From Streptomyces sp. Tue6028 (GTDB taxonomy: Bacteria > Actinomycetota > Actinomycetes > Streptomycetales > Streptomycetaceae), in the NCBI RefSeq assembly GCF_002300165.1, contig NZ_MLCE01000036.1:62001-126000 (forward strand): a stretch of 64,000 bases of DNA. Direction: 5' to 3'. The number at the start of each line of letters is the position of its first letter. Within the stretch, counting starts at the first letter, position 1. A program made the translations under genes and the position numbers. The notes beneath the pieces are model-generated. The model worked only from the letters and a program-made list of their open reading frames with translations, ran no database searches and had not been told where the DNA came from. This document shows positions 1 through 9,088 of this stretch, piece after piece.

Positions 1-215
1 CGCGCGCGCACGGGGCGTTCCGCGCACGTCGACGAGTCCGTACTCGTGAGTAGTGCGAGGAGCACTCTGCCCGGACCGGGGCGCCACGTCGAGAGGTACC
101 GCCTCCCGGACCTGCGACGCGGACCTCGTGGACACCCGTGACGCAACCTTCGCGTGCGTCCGGTGGCCGGGAGATCATCCGACCACTTCTCCAACTTCCG
201 CTCCTGCGGGCCCCA

Positions 216-257
216 TTGACAGCTTTTTATGACGCATCAATCATCAGACATCCGATG
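216..257 (+). promoter_or_regulatory. Putative promoter and operator of the fucosidase gene
   Basis: A consensus-like -35 box TTGACA lies at 216-221. A hyphenated palindrome CATCAGACATCCGATG lies at 242-257; 12 of 16 positions agree with its reverse complement (pattern CATCnGAnnTCnGATG). It sits 13 bp before the preferred start at 271, where a repressor would block transcription. No clear -10 box is seen. The operator role is inferred from symmetry and position only. Confidence 0.45.
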
Positions 258-270
258 AATGGAGCCGCTC

Positions 271-2646
271 ATGAGCATGCATCCAAGACGTCAGGTACTG
301 GGAGCCGCGGCGGGCGCCGCCGCCGCGGCCGCCCTTCCCCTCGCCGGCCCGGCACACGCGCGGACCGCGGAGCAGGGACACCCCGAGCCGGCCGGGGCCG
401 TCGGCGAGGCAGCCGCGGACCAATGGGGCACGGTCCCCGATCCGGTCCCCGTCCCGCTCGACGCGCACTTCGACAACGACGGCCTCGACACCGCCGCGGC
501 ACGCGGCGGGAACTTCGACGGCTCCGGCTACACCTTCCCGGGTGAGGAGCTCCCGGCCGGCCCCGTCGAGGTGAACGGCATCGCGTTTCGGTTCCCCTCC
601 TCCGGTGCGGGCGCCCAGAACAACGTGGTCGCTCTCGGGCAGCGCATCGAGCTGCCCAAGGGGCGCTATCTGTCCGCCCTGTTCCTCACCGCGGGCAGTT
701 ACGGCAACGCCTCGGGCCAGACCACTGTGCACTACGCCGACGGCTCCACGACGACCGCCGGACTCGGCGGCTCGGACTGGTACGCGGGGGGCGGTTCCCT
801 GTCGGCGCCGTACCGCTACAAGCCGGACGGCACCAAGGACGCGCACCCCGTCGGGATCGGCACGGCGGAGGTCTGGATGGACCCGCAGCGCGAGGCCGTC
901 GCCCTGACCCTGCCCACCACCAACCCCGCCGAGGAGAACAAGACCTCCCTGCACGTCTTCGCCCTGTCGCTGCAACCCGCCGCCCAGGGGCGGGCCCTGG
1001 CCCTGCGGGACGCGCACTCCACCTTCTCGCTCCTGGAGTCGAGCGGCGCCCAGAGCGTCGAGGCCACCGTCGTCAACGCGGGCTCCGTCACCCTCCTCGC
1101 CGCGGACCGGGTGACGGTCGGTGTCGACGTACCGGGCGCCCGCACCGTCGAGCCCGCGCACGTGACCCGCCTCGACCCCGGCGAGCAGGCACGCGTCAGG
1201 GTCGGCATCCGCAACCGCGTGGGCACGACACCGGGAACCACCCGGCGGGGCACGGTCACGGTCGGCGGACGCGGTGGCCGGGCCGCCGCGTCCGCAGCCG
1301 ACCTCACACTCGGGACTCCGGACTACCGGCCCACCGAGGATTCGCTCTCCGGCCACCAGGCCCCCTACTGGTTCCACCGCGCCAAGTTCGGCATCTTCAT
1401 CCACTGGGGCGTATACTCCGTGCCCGCCTGGTCACCCGTCGGCAAGCAGTACGCCGAGTGGTACTGGAACCACATGCAGAGCCCGGACAACGCCGTCCAC
1501 GCGTACCACCGGGACACGTACGGGGAGGACTTCGCCTACGACGACTTCATCCCGATGTTCACGGCCGAGCGGTTCGACCCCCGGGCCTGGGTCGAGCTGT
1601 TCCGTGACGCGGGAGCCCAGTACCACGTGCTGACCTCGAAGCACCACGAGGGATTCGCCCTGTGGGACACCAAGGTCGCCGACCGCAACGCCGTGCGGAT
1701 GGGCCCGAAGCGTGATCTGATCCGCGAACTCTTCGACGCCTCCGAGCGGTTCACGCCGGAACTGCACCGGGGCCTGTACTTCTCCATGCCCGAGTGGTTC
1801 AACCCCGACAACCCCTGGATGGGCCACGCCCCGCGCAATCCGTACACCCAGGAGCCCGTCCCGTACACCGGATACACCGCGGGCAAGGACTATGTGAAGG
1901 ACTATCAGGCCCCGCAGATGCTGGAGCTGATCCACGGCTACGACCCGTCCGTGCTGTGGTGCGACATCGGCGGCGCCAACGACAGCCTGAACGTGCTCGC
2001 GGAGTACTTCAACCACGGCAAGAACCGCTCGCAGCCGTACGAGGTGGCCGTCAACAACCGCGCGGGCATCGGCTTCCACGACTTCACGACACCCGAGTAC
2101 ACGACGTACGAGAACACCGTCGTCGCCAAGTGGGAGTCCAGCAGGGGGCTCGACCCGTTCAGCTACGGCTACAACCGGGCCACGCCGGACGCCGAGTACA
2201 TGACCGCGGAGGAGGTCGTCCGCAGCCTCGTCGACATCGTCTCCAAGAACGGCAACTTCCTGCTCGACATCGGCCCGCGCGCCGACGGCACCATTCCGGA
2301 GATCATGCAGACCCGGCTGCGCGAGACCGGACGCTGGCTGCGGACCAACGGCGAGGCGATCTACGACACCACCTACTGGTCGCGGATGGCACAGCTCGGC
2401 GAGGACCTGCGGTTCACGGTGCGGCAGAACGAGGCCTTCTACATCCACTCGCTGGCCGCACCCGGCGCCCGGCTGACCGTCGAGGCACCGGTGCCGGTCC
2501 GCGCCGGGGACAAGGTGACCATGCTGGGCCACGACCGGCCGCTGAGCTGGACCGTGCGCAACGGCGCGCTGGTGATCGATGTACCGGAGGCCGCCCGCCG
2601 GGCGGGACGGTACGTGTGGGTGTTCAAGGTGGACTGGCAGGTGTAA
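271..2646 (+). CDS. Secreted alpha-L-fucosidase, GH29
   Basis: This enzyme hydrolyses terminal alpha-L-fucose outside the cell. The leader carries a twin-arginine-like RRQVL followed by an Ala-rich hydrophobic stretch and an AHA-type cleavage site, so export by Tat is likely. Residues of about 40-330 form beta-rich accessory domains and the GH29 barrel follows from about residue 355 (YWFHRAKFGIFIHWG). The nucleophile is the Asp in VLWCDIGG, residue 565. An in-frame ATG at 259 exists, but GGAG at 261-264 is placed correctly for the ATG at 271, so I prefer 271 (791 aa). A strong hairpin follows the stop. It stands apart from the fucose catabolic operon 25 kb away, whose enzymes could use its product. 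Confidence 0.92.
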   Translation: MSMHPRRQVLGAAAGAAAAAALPLAGPAHARTAEQGHPEPAGAVGEAAADQWGTVPDPVPVPLDAHFDNDGLDTAAARGGNFDGSGYTFPGEELPAGPVEVNGIAFRFPSSGAGAQNNVVALGQRIELPKGRYLSALFLTAGSYGNASGQTTVHYADGSTTTAGLGGSDWYAGGGSLSAPYRYKPDGTKDAHPVGIGTAEVWMDPQREAVALTLPTTNPAEENKTSLHVFALSLQPAAQGRALALRDAHSTFSLLESSGAQSVEATVVNAGSVTLLAADRVTVGVDVPGARTVEPAHVTRLDPGEQARVRVGIRNRVGTTPGTTRRGTVTVGGRGGRAAASAADLTLGTPDYRPTEDSLSGHQAPYWFHRAKFGIFIHWGVYSVPAWSPVGKQYAEWYWNHMQSPDNAVHAYHRDTYGEDFAYDDFIPMFTAERFDPRAWVELFRDAGAQYHVLTSKHHEGFALWDTKVADRNAVRMGPKRDLIRELFDASERFTPELHRGLYFSMPEWFNPDNPWMGHAPRNPYTQEPVPYTGYTAGKDYVKDYQAPQMLELIHGYDPSVLWCDIGGANDSLNVLAEYFNHGKNRSQPYEVAVNNRAGIGFHDFTTPEYTTYENTVVAKWESSRGLDPFSYGYNRATPDAEYMTAEEVVRSLVDIVSKNGNFLLDIGPRADGTIPEIMQTRLRETGRWLRTNGEAIYDTTYWSRMAQLGEDLRFTVRQNEAFYIHSLAAPGARLTVEAPVPVRAGDKVTMLGHDRPLSWTVRNGALVIDVPEAARRAGRYVWVFKVDWQV

Positions 2647-2657
2647 CGGGCGGGGGA

Positions 2658-2685
2658 GCGGGGCCCGGGATGCGCCGGGCCCCGC
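2658..2685 (+). terminator. Hairpin terminator after the fucosidase gene
   Basis: A perfect 11-bp inverted repeat (GCGGGGCCCGG and its complement) has a 6-nt loop and begins 12 nt after the stop codon. There is no T tract, which is common for streptomycete terminators. Confidence 0.7.
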
Positions 2686-2812
2686 GGAGGCCGACATTGG
2701 AAGCACAGCCCGTGCTCACGAGGAGGACCTCACGTGACGCTTCGTCCGTACGGAACCGGGCCCACGCCCCGGCACCCGCCCCGGTGAGCCCCGGCGCCCG
2801 CCCGCCGTCGTC

Positions 2813-3784
2813 ATGAGCCCGGACCGGCACGACCCCGCACCGTCGCACCCGACGGCGCCGCCACCCATGTCCGAGGCGGCGTTCCGGTCCCTGTACGACC
2901 GGCTGCGCGCACAGGCCCTCGGTGGCGGCGCGGACCGGCGGCGCGGAACGCTGAGCCGCCTCACGCCCGACCGCGTGGTGGCCGCCGCGGCCGGGGTCCG
3001 CTCCGGACGCACCGTGTCGCTCGCCGCTCCCGTCGAGACCAGCCCGGGCCCGGACGACCCGCACCCGGCGTCCCACTCGATGATCGCCCCGGCGGACGGG
3101 GACGCCGACGGGCACGGACTCCGGTTCGCCCTCGACAGATTTGCCATGAACGTGCACGGCGACGCCGACAGCCACCTGGACGCGCTCTGTCATGTGATCT
3201 TCGACGGTGAGCTCTACGGCGGTGTCCCGGCGAGCACCGTGACACCCGATGGTGCCGGCGCGCTGACGGTGGACCTCGTGCGGGACGGCATCGTCGGCCG
3301 CGGGGTCCTCCTGGACATCCCGCGTCTGCGGGGCGTGCCGTGGCTCGACCCCGGCGACGCGGTGACCGCCGACGAACTGGAGGCCGCCGAGGCCGCCCAG
3401 GACGTCACGGTCGGCCCGGGCGACCTGCTGTTCGTGCGCGTGGGGCACCGCCTGCGGCGTCGCAGCCTCGGCCCCTGGGACGCGGCACGGGCGCGTGCGG
3501 GCCTGCATCCGAGCGCGATGGACTTCCTGGCCGAGCGGGGCGTCGCCGCCCTCGGGTCGGACGGCAACAACGACACGGCCCCGAGCGTGGTGGCCGACGT
3601 CGCGTTCCCCGTCCACGTACTGGCCGTGCAGGCCATGGGAATGCACCTCATGGACTACCTGGACTTCGAGGAACTCGTGCCGGTGTGCGAACAGTCGGGC
3701 CGCCGGCACTTCCTGTGCGTGGTCGCGCCCCTGCGGCTGCCGTCGGCCACGGGCTCACCGGTGAACCCCATCGCCGTCCTGTGA
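2813..3784 (+). CDS. Cyclase-family (kynurenine formamidase-like) metal hydrolase
   Basis: The 323-aa protein belongs to the cyclase family (PF04199), which includes kynurenine formamidases and other metal-dependent amide or lactone hydrolases. The histidine/aspartate motif is visible as MNVHGDADSHLDALCH at about residues 109-124, and a second block (ALGSDGNNDTAPS) fits the family. No signal peptide is seen, so it is probably cytoplasmic. The start is uncertain: the ATG at 2813 has a weak ribosome site, and an ATG at 2867 (MSEAAFRSLYDRL) is also possible. No tryptophan-degradation genes are nearby, so the substrate is unknown. A 12-bp hairpin follows. Confidence 0.8.
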   Translation: MSPDRHDPAPSHPTAPPPMSEAAFRSLYDRLRAQALGGGADRRRGTLSRLTPDRVVAAAAGVRSGRTVSLAAPVETSPGPDDPHPASHSMIAPADGDADGHGLRFALDRFAMNVHGDADSHLDALCHVIFDGELYGGVPASTVTPDGAGALTVDLVRDGIVGRGVLLDIPRLRGVPWLDPGDAVTADELEAAEAAQDVTVGPGDLLFVRVGHRLRRRSLGPWDAARARAGLHPSAMDFLAERGVAALGSDGNNDTAPSVVADVAFPVHVLAVQAMGMHLMDYLDFEELVPVCEQSGRRHFLCVVAPLRLPSATGSPVNPIAVL

Positions 3785-3791
3785 CGGACGG

Positions 3792-3828
3792 GGCCCGTGG
3801 CGCTCCGGGTGCCGCCGCGCCACGGGCC
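3792..3828 (+). terminator. Hairpin terminator after the cyclase-family gene
   Basis: Perfect 12-bp arms (GGCCCGTGGCGC at 3792-3803 and its complement at 3817-3828) flank a 13-nt loop, starting 8 nt after the stop. Confidence 0.65.
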
Positions 3829-3906
3829 GTATATGTTCGAGGAGGGGAGGGCCGAGACAGGTTCCGGCACCGCTCCGAGACCGCACGAGCGAGGACGGTG
3901 GTCGCC

Positions 3907-5487
3907 ATGGGCGACTTCCCCCACTATGACGTCATCATCATCGGCACCGGCGCCGGCGGAGGCACACTCGCCCACCGGCTGGCCCCCTCCGGCAAACGCG
4001 TCCTCATTCTCGAACGCGGCGACTACCTGCCGCGCGAACGGGACAACTGGGACTCGACGGCCGTGTTCGTCAAGGGCAAGTACCGGGCGCCGGAATTCTG
4101 GCTCGACAAACACGGCGACGAATTCCCGCCCGAGGTCAATTACTACGTCGGCGGCAACACCAAGTTCTACGGCGCCGCGCTGTTCCGGCTGCGTCCGGAG
4201 GACTTCGGGGAACTGCGCCACCACGACGGCGTCTCTCCCGCCTGGCCGATCCGGTACGAGGACCTGGAGCCGTACTACACCGAGGCCGAACACCTCTACC
4301 TGGTGCACGGCCGGCACGGTGAGGACCCGTGGGAAGGCCCGTACAGCGGTCAGTACGCCTACCCGCCGGTCGAACACGAGCCGCGCATCCAGCAGTTGAG
4401 CGACGACCTGGAGAAGCAGGGACTGCACCCCTTCCACCTGCCGATCGGCGTCGACCTCACCCAGGACGCGAGCGGCGGGGCCACCCACTCCAGTGTCTGC
4501 ATCCGCTGCAACCGGGTCGACGGCTTCCCGTGCCTGGTCCGCGGGAAGTCCGACGCCCAGGTGATCTGCGTGGAACCCGCCCTGCGGCACCCGAACGTCG
4601 AGCTCGTCACCAACGCCCGTGTGACGCGGCTGGAGACCGACCCGACGGGCCGCAGCGTCACCGCGGTCGTCGCCCAGCTTCCTGGGGCGGAACAGGCCCG
4701 CTTCTCGGGCGACGTCGTGGTCGTGGCCTGTGGGGCGGTCAACTCCGCTGTCCTGCTGCTCGTCTCGGCCAACGACCGGCACCCGGGCGGACTGGCGAAC
4801 AGCTCGGACGTGGTCGGCCGGCACTACATGCGCCACAACAACCTGGCCCTGATGGCGATCTCGAAGGAACCCAACGACACCCAGTTCCAGAAGACCCTGG
4901 CCCTGCACGACTGGTATCTGGGCGCGGACGACTGGGACTACCCCCTCGGGGGGATCCAGATGCTCGGCAAGTCGGATGCCGAGCAGATCCACGGCGAGGC
5001 CCCGCGGTGGGCCGGGGCGGTCGCACCGGACATGCCGTTCGAGGTCCTCGCCCATCACGCCGTCGACTTCTGGCTGTGCGGAGAGGACCTCCCGCAGCCC
5101 GGCAACAGGGTCTCCCTGGACGCCGACGGCCGTATCCGTCTGGCACTCGACGAGAAGAACAACATCGCCGGTCTCGACCGCCTGCGGCACAAACTCCAGC
5201 ACATGCTGGGCCACTTGGGCATGCGTGAGCACCATCTGCTGTCCCACAGCATCTACCTGCACAAGGGCATGCCCATCGGCGCCACCGCCCACCAGGCGGG
5301 CACCGTACGGTTCGGCGACGACCCGGCGTCCTCCGCCCTGGACGTCAACTGCAAGGCCCACGACCTCGACAACCTCTACGTCGTGGACACGAGCTTCTTC
5401 CCCAGCATCGGCGCGGTCAACCCGTCCCTGACGGCCATCGCCAACGCCCTCCGGGTCGGCGACCACATCGTCGAGCGGCTGTCCTGA
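3907..5487 (+). CDS. GMC-family FAD-dependent oxidoreductase
   Basis: This 526-aa flavoprotein has an N-terminal FAD-binding GTGAGGG (residues 13-19) followed by an ERGDYLPRE strand, and the C-terminal GMC catalytic pair, His462 in ATAHQAG and Asn505 in GAVNPSLT. It probably oxidises an alcohol or sugar; the acceptor is unknown. Four cysteines (C198, C201, C209, C221) form a CxxC-x7-C-x11-C pattern unusual for the plain GMC fold. No export signal is seen. The reading frame is open far upstream, but similarity to the family starts at the ATG at 3907. It lies 160 bp before the SDR-cydAB group and could donate electrons to the quinone pool, which is inference. Confidence 0.88.
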   Translation: MGDFPHYDVIIIGTGAGGGTLAHRLAPSGKRVLILERGDYLPRERDNWDSTAVFVKGKYRAPEFWLDKHGDEFPPEVNYYVGGNTKFYGAALFRLRPEDFGELRHHDGVSPAWPIRYEDLEPYYTEAEHLYLVHGRHGEDPWEGPYSGQYAYPPVEHEPRIQQLSDDLEKQGLHPFHLPIGVDLTQDASGGATHSSVCIRCNRVDGFPCLVRGKSDAQVICVEPALRHPNVELVTNARVTRLETDPTGRSVTAVVAQLPGAEQARFSGDVVVVACGAVNSAVLLLVSANDRHPGGLANSSDVVGRHYMRHNNLALMAISKEPNDTQFQKTLALHDWYLGADDWDYPLGGIQMLGKSDAEQIHGEAPRWAGAVAPDMPFEVLAHHAVDFWLCGEDLPQPGNRVSLDADGRIRLALDEKNNIAGLDRLRHKLQHMLGHLGMREHHLLSHSIYLHKGMPIGATAHQAGTVRFGDDPASSALDVNCKAHDLDNLYVVDTSFFPSIGAVNPSLTAIANALRVGDHIVERLS

Positions 5488-5650
5488 ACCACGGCGGACG
5501 CCCCCTCCGACCGGACGAAGTTCCTCAGCCGCCCAGCGCAACACAGATGCTCCCGACATGCGCGCACGCGTTCACGGTGATCGTGTGACACCCGAAACCT
5601 CCGGGCCGCGGCCCGGCCGACCGGGTCCCGTGATCGAGGAGACAGTCATC

Positions 5651-6487
5651 GTGAGTTCCGAGGGCGCACCTCAGGGCGTGGTCCCCGCCCACCTGCTCAA
5701 GGGCCAGAAGGCGCTGGTGACCGGAGCCAACTCCGGGATCGGCCGGGCCACGGCCGTCGCTCTGGGCCGCGCGGGAGCCGACGTGGTCGTGAACTACGTG
5801 GCCGGCGGCGAGGAAGCCGAGAAGGTGGTCGAGGAGATCACCGCCTTCGGCGTGCGGGCGGCGGCCTACGAGGCGGACGTCTCCGACGAGGACCAGGTCG
5901 TCGCCATGACGGACCGGATGGTCGAGGAGTTCGGCACCATCGACATCCTGGTCGCCAATGCCGGGCTGCAGCGTGACTCCGCCTTCACCGAGATGACCGT
6001 CGCCCAGTGGCAGAAGGTGCTGGACGTCAACCTCACCGGCCAGTTCCTCTGTGCCCGGGAGGCGACGAAGGAGTTCCTGCGGCGCGGCGTCGTCCCCGAG
6101 GTGTCACGCGCCGCGGGGAAGATCATCTGCATGAGCTCGGTGCACCAGATCATCCCGTGGGCCGGGCACGTCAACTACGCCTCCTCCAAGGGCGGCGTAC
6201 AGATGATGATGCAGACCCTGGCCCAGGAACTCGCCCCGAAGAAGATCCGGGTGAACGCGGTCGCCCCCGGCGCCATCAAGACCCCCATCAACCGCAGCGC
6301 CTGGGAGACACCTCAGGCCCGTGAGGACCTCCTGCGGCTGATCCCGTACGACCGTATCGGCGACCCCGAGGACATCGCCTACGCGGTCGTCGCCCTCGCC
6401 TCGGACCTCATGGACTACGTCGTGGGCACCACCGTTTACGTGGACGGCGGGATGACCCTCTTCCCCGGCTTCGCCACCGGCGGCTGA
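5651..6487 (+). CDS. SDR oxidoreductase (glucose 1-dehydrogenase-like)
   Basis: A classical short-chain dehydrogenase with the nucleotide motif TGANSGIG (residues 24-31), NAG motif (VANAGL) and catalytic YxxxK (Tyr176, Lys180). It resembles bacterial glucose 1-dehydrogenases, but the substrate cannot be read from sequence. I chose the GTG at 5651 (278 aa) because GAGGAG at 5636-5641 precedes it by 9 nt; a longer frame from 5558 lacks such a site. The gap to cydA is 34 nt, so the two are probably co-transcribed. Confidence 0.85.
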   Translation: MSSEGAPQGVVPAHLLKGQKALVTGANSGIGRATAVALGRAGADVVVNYVAGGEEAEKVVEEITAFGVRAAAYEADVSDEDQVVAMTDRMVEEFGTIDILVANAGLQRDSAFTEMTVAQWQKVLDVNLTGQFLCAREATKEFLRRGVVPEVSRAAGKIICMSSVHQIIPWAGHVNYASSKGGVQMMMQTLAQELAPKKIRVNAVAPGAIKTPINRSAWETPQAREDLLRLIPYDRIGDPEDIAYAVVALASDLMDYVVGTTVYVDGGMTLFPGFATGG

Positions 6488-6521
6488 CACCCCTCGTCGC
6501 GCCGGCCCTGGAGAGACTCAC

Positions 6522-8006
6522 ATGCACATCGCTGTCGCCCTGCTGACGGACGCGCCGGCGCAGATGCTCCCGGCCCGATCGATGATGGCCTTCACCCTGG
6601 CCTCGCACATCATCCTCGTGCCGCTGGGTGTGGCGCTGCCCCTGATCACGCTCGTCATGCACGGCTACGGGCTGCGCCGCGGCGACCCGGACGCACTGCT
6701 GCTGGCGCGGCGGTGGTCCGCGGTCATGGCGGTCCAGTTCGCCATCGGGGTCGTCACCGGCACCGTGCTGTCCTTCGAGTTCGGGCTGCTGTGGCCCGGC
6801 ATGATGGGCCGGTGGGGCGATGTGTTCGGCATCGGGTTCGGCGTCGAGGCCTGGGCCTTCTTCCTCGAAGCCGTACTCATCGCCATCTATCTCTACGGCT
6901 GGCGAAGGCTTCCGTCGCGCATCCACTTCCTGCTCGGCCTGCCCCTGCCCTTCGCGGCCCTGCTGGGTGCCTTCGGCATCCTGGCCGCCAACTCCTGGAT
7001 GAACACCCCGCGGGGCTTCACCCTCGACTCCGCCGGCAACCCGGTCGACGTGAAGATCTGGAAGGCGATCTTCACGCCCATGTTCGGGCCGCAGTACTGG
7101 CACTTCGTCGTGGCGATGTTCGTGACGGCGGGTTACGTCGTGGCCGGCGTCTACGCGGTCGGTTGGCTGCGCGGGCGCCGGGACCGGTACCACCGGCTCG
7201 GCTTCACCGTCCCGTTCACGGTGGCCGCGGTCCTCACGCCGGTGCAGTTCATGCTCGGCGACTCCATCGCCCGCCAGGTGTTCCACAAACAGCCGGTGAA
7301 GTTCGCCGCCATGGAGATCGTCTGGAACACCGACACCCACGTGCCGGAGTACCTGTTCGGCCGGCTGCACCCCGACGGCACGGTCTCCGGCGGCATCAAG
7401 ATCCCCCAACTCGACTCGATCCTCGCCGGTTTCCGCCCCGACACGAGGGTGACCGGACTGACCTCCGTCCCCGCGAGCGACCGGCCCACCGCCACCCAGG
7501 CCACCATCACGCACTTCGCGTTCGACGCCATGGTCTTCATCGGCTCACTGCTGCTCCTGCTCGCCCTCTGGTACGGCGTCCTGTGGCTGTGGCGCCGCCG
7601 ACTGCCCACCTCCCCGTGGTTCTTCCGCGGCGCGGCCTGCGCGGGCGTGGCCTCCGTCGTCGCCGTCGAATGCGGCTGGATCACCACCGAAGTGGGCCGC
7701 CAGCCCTGGATCGTGTACGAGAACATGCGGGTCGCCGAAGCGGTCACGTCGACGCGTTCCACCGGCCTGTGGATCACCTTCGGCATCGTCGTCGCGGTGT
7801 ACGTCTTCGTCTTCGGGTCGTTCCTGGTGGTGCTGCTGAAGATGCGGACCCGCTGGCGCCTCGCCGACGAGCGCTCCGGCCCCGCCACACCCGCGGAGAC
7901 GCCGGAGACGGACACCCCGTACGGGCCGCGGTCCGCGGTCACGGCGGCCGACACCTCCCGCACCGGCGGCGACGGACCCTCCTCCGCCCCGGGAGGCCGA
8001 CCGTGA
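6522..8006 (+). CDS. cydA: Cytochrome bd-type quinol oxidase subunit I
   Basis: Membrane oxidase subunit (494 aa) carrying the haems of a bd-type terminal oxidase, which reduces oxygen with quinol electrons. About nine hydrophobic segments are visible. His29 in FTLASHIILVP is a likely haem ligand, and the GRQPW motif and a nearby ENMRVAEAV Met are present in the second half. The quinol (Q) loop is short, as in the cyanide-insensitive (CioA-like) subgroup. The C-terminus is a charged, Thr/Pro-rich cytoplasmic tail. cydB overlaps its stop by 4 bp. No cydCD genes follow. Confidence 0.93.
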   Translation: MHIAVALLTDAPAQMLPARSMMAFTLASHIILVPLGVALPLITLVMHGYGLRRGDPDALLLARRWSAVMAVQFAIGVVTGTVLSFEFGLLWPGMMGRWGDVFGIGFGVEAWAFFLEAVLIAIYLYGWRRLPSRIHFLLGLPLPFAALLGAFGILAANSWMNTPRGFTLDSAGNPVDVKIWKAIFTPMFGPQYWHFVVAMFVTAGYVVAGVYAVGWLRGRRDRYHRLGFTVPFTVAAVLTPVQFMLGDSIARQVFHKQPVKFAAMEIVWNTDTHVPEYLFGRLHPDGTVSGGIKIPQLDSILAGFRPDTRVTGLTSVPASDRPTATQATITHFAFDAMVFIGSLLLLLALWYGVLWLWRRRLPTSPWFFRGAACAGVASVVAVECGWITTEVGRQPWIVYENMRVAEAVTSTRSTGLWITFGIVVAVYVFVFGSFLVVLLKMRTRWRLADERSGPATPAETPETDTPYGPRSAVTAADTSRTGGDGPSSAPGGRP

Positions 8007-9043
8007 TCGCCGGAGTCGTCGCCGTCGTCCTGCTGCTCGTGATCACCGCCTACGCGTGCGCCGGGGGCACCGACTACGGAGCCGGTTTCTGGGACCTGAC
8101 CGCGGGCGGAGCCGAACGCGGCAAGCGCCCCCGCTGGCTCATCGACCACGCGATGGCCCCCGTATGGGAGGTCAACAACGTCTGGCTCATCTTCGTGCTG
8201 GTCATCATGTGGACGGGGTTCCCGGTCTTCTTCCAGCAGGTGTTCACGGCGATGTGGCTGCCCCTGGCGCTGGCCGTCGTCGGCACCGTCCTGCGCGGCG
8301 CCGGCTTCGCCCTGCGCAAACCCAGCCGGCGGCTGGCCGGCCGCCGCCTGTACGGAGCCGTGTTCGCCGTCTCGTCGCTGCTGACGCCGTTCTTCCTCGG
8401 CGCCGCGGCCGGGGGAGTGGCCTCGGGCCGGGTGACGGCGGGAACCATGGCGGCGACCGAGGCGTGGGCCAACCCCACCTCGCTCCTGTTCGGTCTCCTC
8501 GCCGTCGCCACGACGGCCCTGCTCGGCGGTGTCTTCCTGGCCGCGGACGCCCGGCGCTTCGACGCACCCGATCTCGACGGCTACTTCCGGCGGCGCGCCC
8601 TGGGCGCCCTGGCCGTCGTCGCCGTCCTCGCCCTGGTCACGCTCTTCGTCACCCACGGCGACGCCCCCCACCTGTGGCACGGACTCACGCACGGCGTCGG
8701 CCTGTTCTTCGTCGTCGTGGCCGCACTGAGCACGCTCGCGACGGCCTGGCTGCTGATGCGTCCCTCCGGGGGCTGGGCCCGGGTGAGCGCCGTCACCGTG
8801 GTCGCGTCGTCCGTCATCGCCTGGGGCATGGCACAGCGCCCCTACCTCATCCCGACGTCGATGACGATCGCCGAGGGCGCGGGTGCGCACACCACACTGC
8901 GCTGGTTGACGTTCGTCACCCTCGTCGCGGTCCTGCTGATCATCCCCGCGGTCGCCCTGCTCTACTGGCTGGACACCCAGGGCGAACTGGAGGGCCTCAC
9001 CGACGCCGATCTGCGCCGCGGCGGCAGCGGTGACGAGGGCTGA
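8003..9043 (+). CDS. cydB: Cytochrome bd-type quinol oxidase subunit II
   Basis: The 346-aa partner subunit has about eight to nine membrane segments and the family's early GTDYGAGFWDL motif and PVWEVNNVWLIF block. The GTG start at 8003 shares four bases with the cydA stop, so translation is coupled. It completes the oxidase core; the haem-export CydCD transporter is not adjacent and would have to be encoded elsewhere. The antiporter gene follows 45 bp downstream in the same direction. Confidence 0.93.
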   Translation: MIAGVVAVVLLLVITAYACAGGTDYGAGFWDLTAGGAERGKRPRWLIDHAMAPVWEVNNVWLIFVLVIMWTGFPVFFQQVFTAMWLPLALAVVGTVLRGAGFALRKPSRRLAGRRLYGAVFAVSSLLTPFFLGAAAGGVASGRVTAGTMAATEAWANPTSLLFGLLAVATTALLGGVFLAADARRFDAPDLDGYFRRRALGALAVVAVLALVTLFVTHGDAPHLWHGLTHGVGLFFVVVAALSTLATAWLLMRPSGGWARVSAVTVVASSVIAWGMAQRPYLIPTSMTIAEGAGAHTTLRWLTFVTLVAVLLIIPAVALLYWLDTQGELEGLTDADLRRGGSGDEG

Positions 9044-9088
9044 TCGCATGGCGGCCACACGCGGGGCACGCGGAGGAGCGACGCCGCG

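Noticed and set aside
244..1404. Long minus-strand frame opposite the fucosidase
   Set aside because: Composition is Gly/Arg/Val-rich shadow coding, with no domain and no ribosome site. It is typical of high-G+C antisense frames, as are the long antisense frames opposite most genes here.
2813..3784. Missing terminal enzyme of the fucose pathway (cyclase-family protein)
   Set aside because: The cyclase family hydrolyses amides or lactones and is not known to cleave diketo acids. It is 24 kb away and not under the GTGGTC operator.
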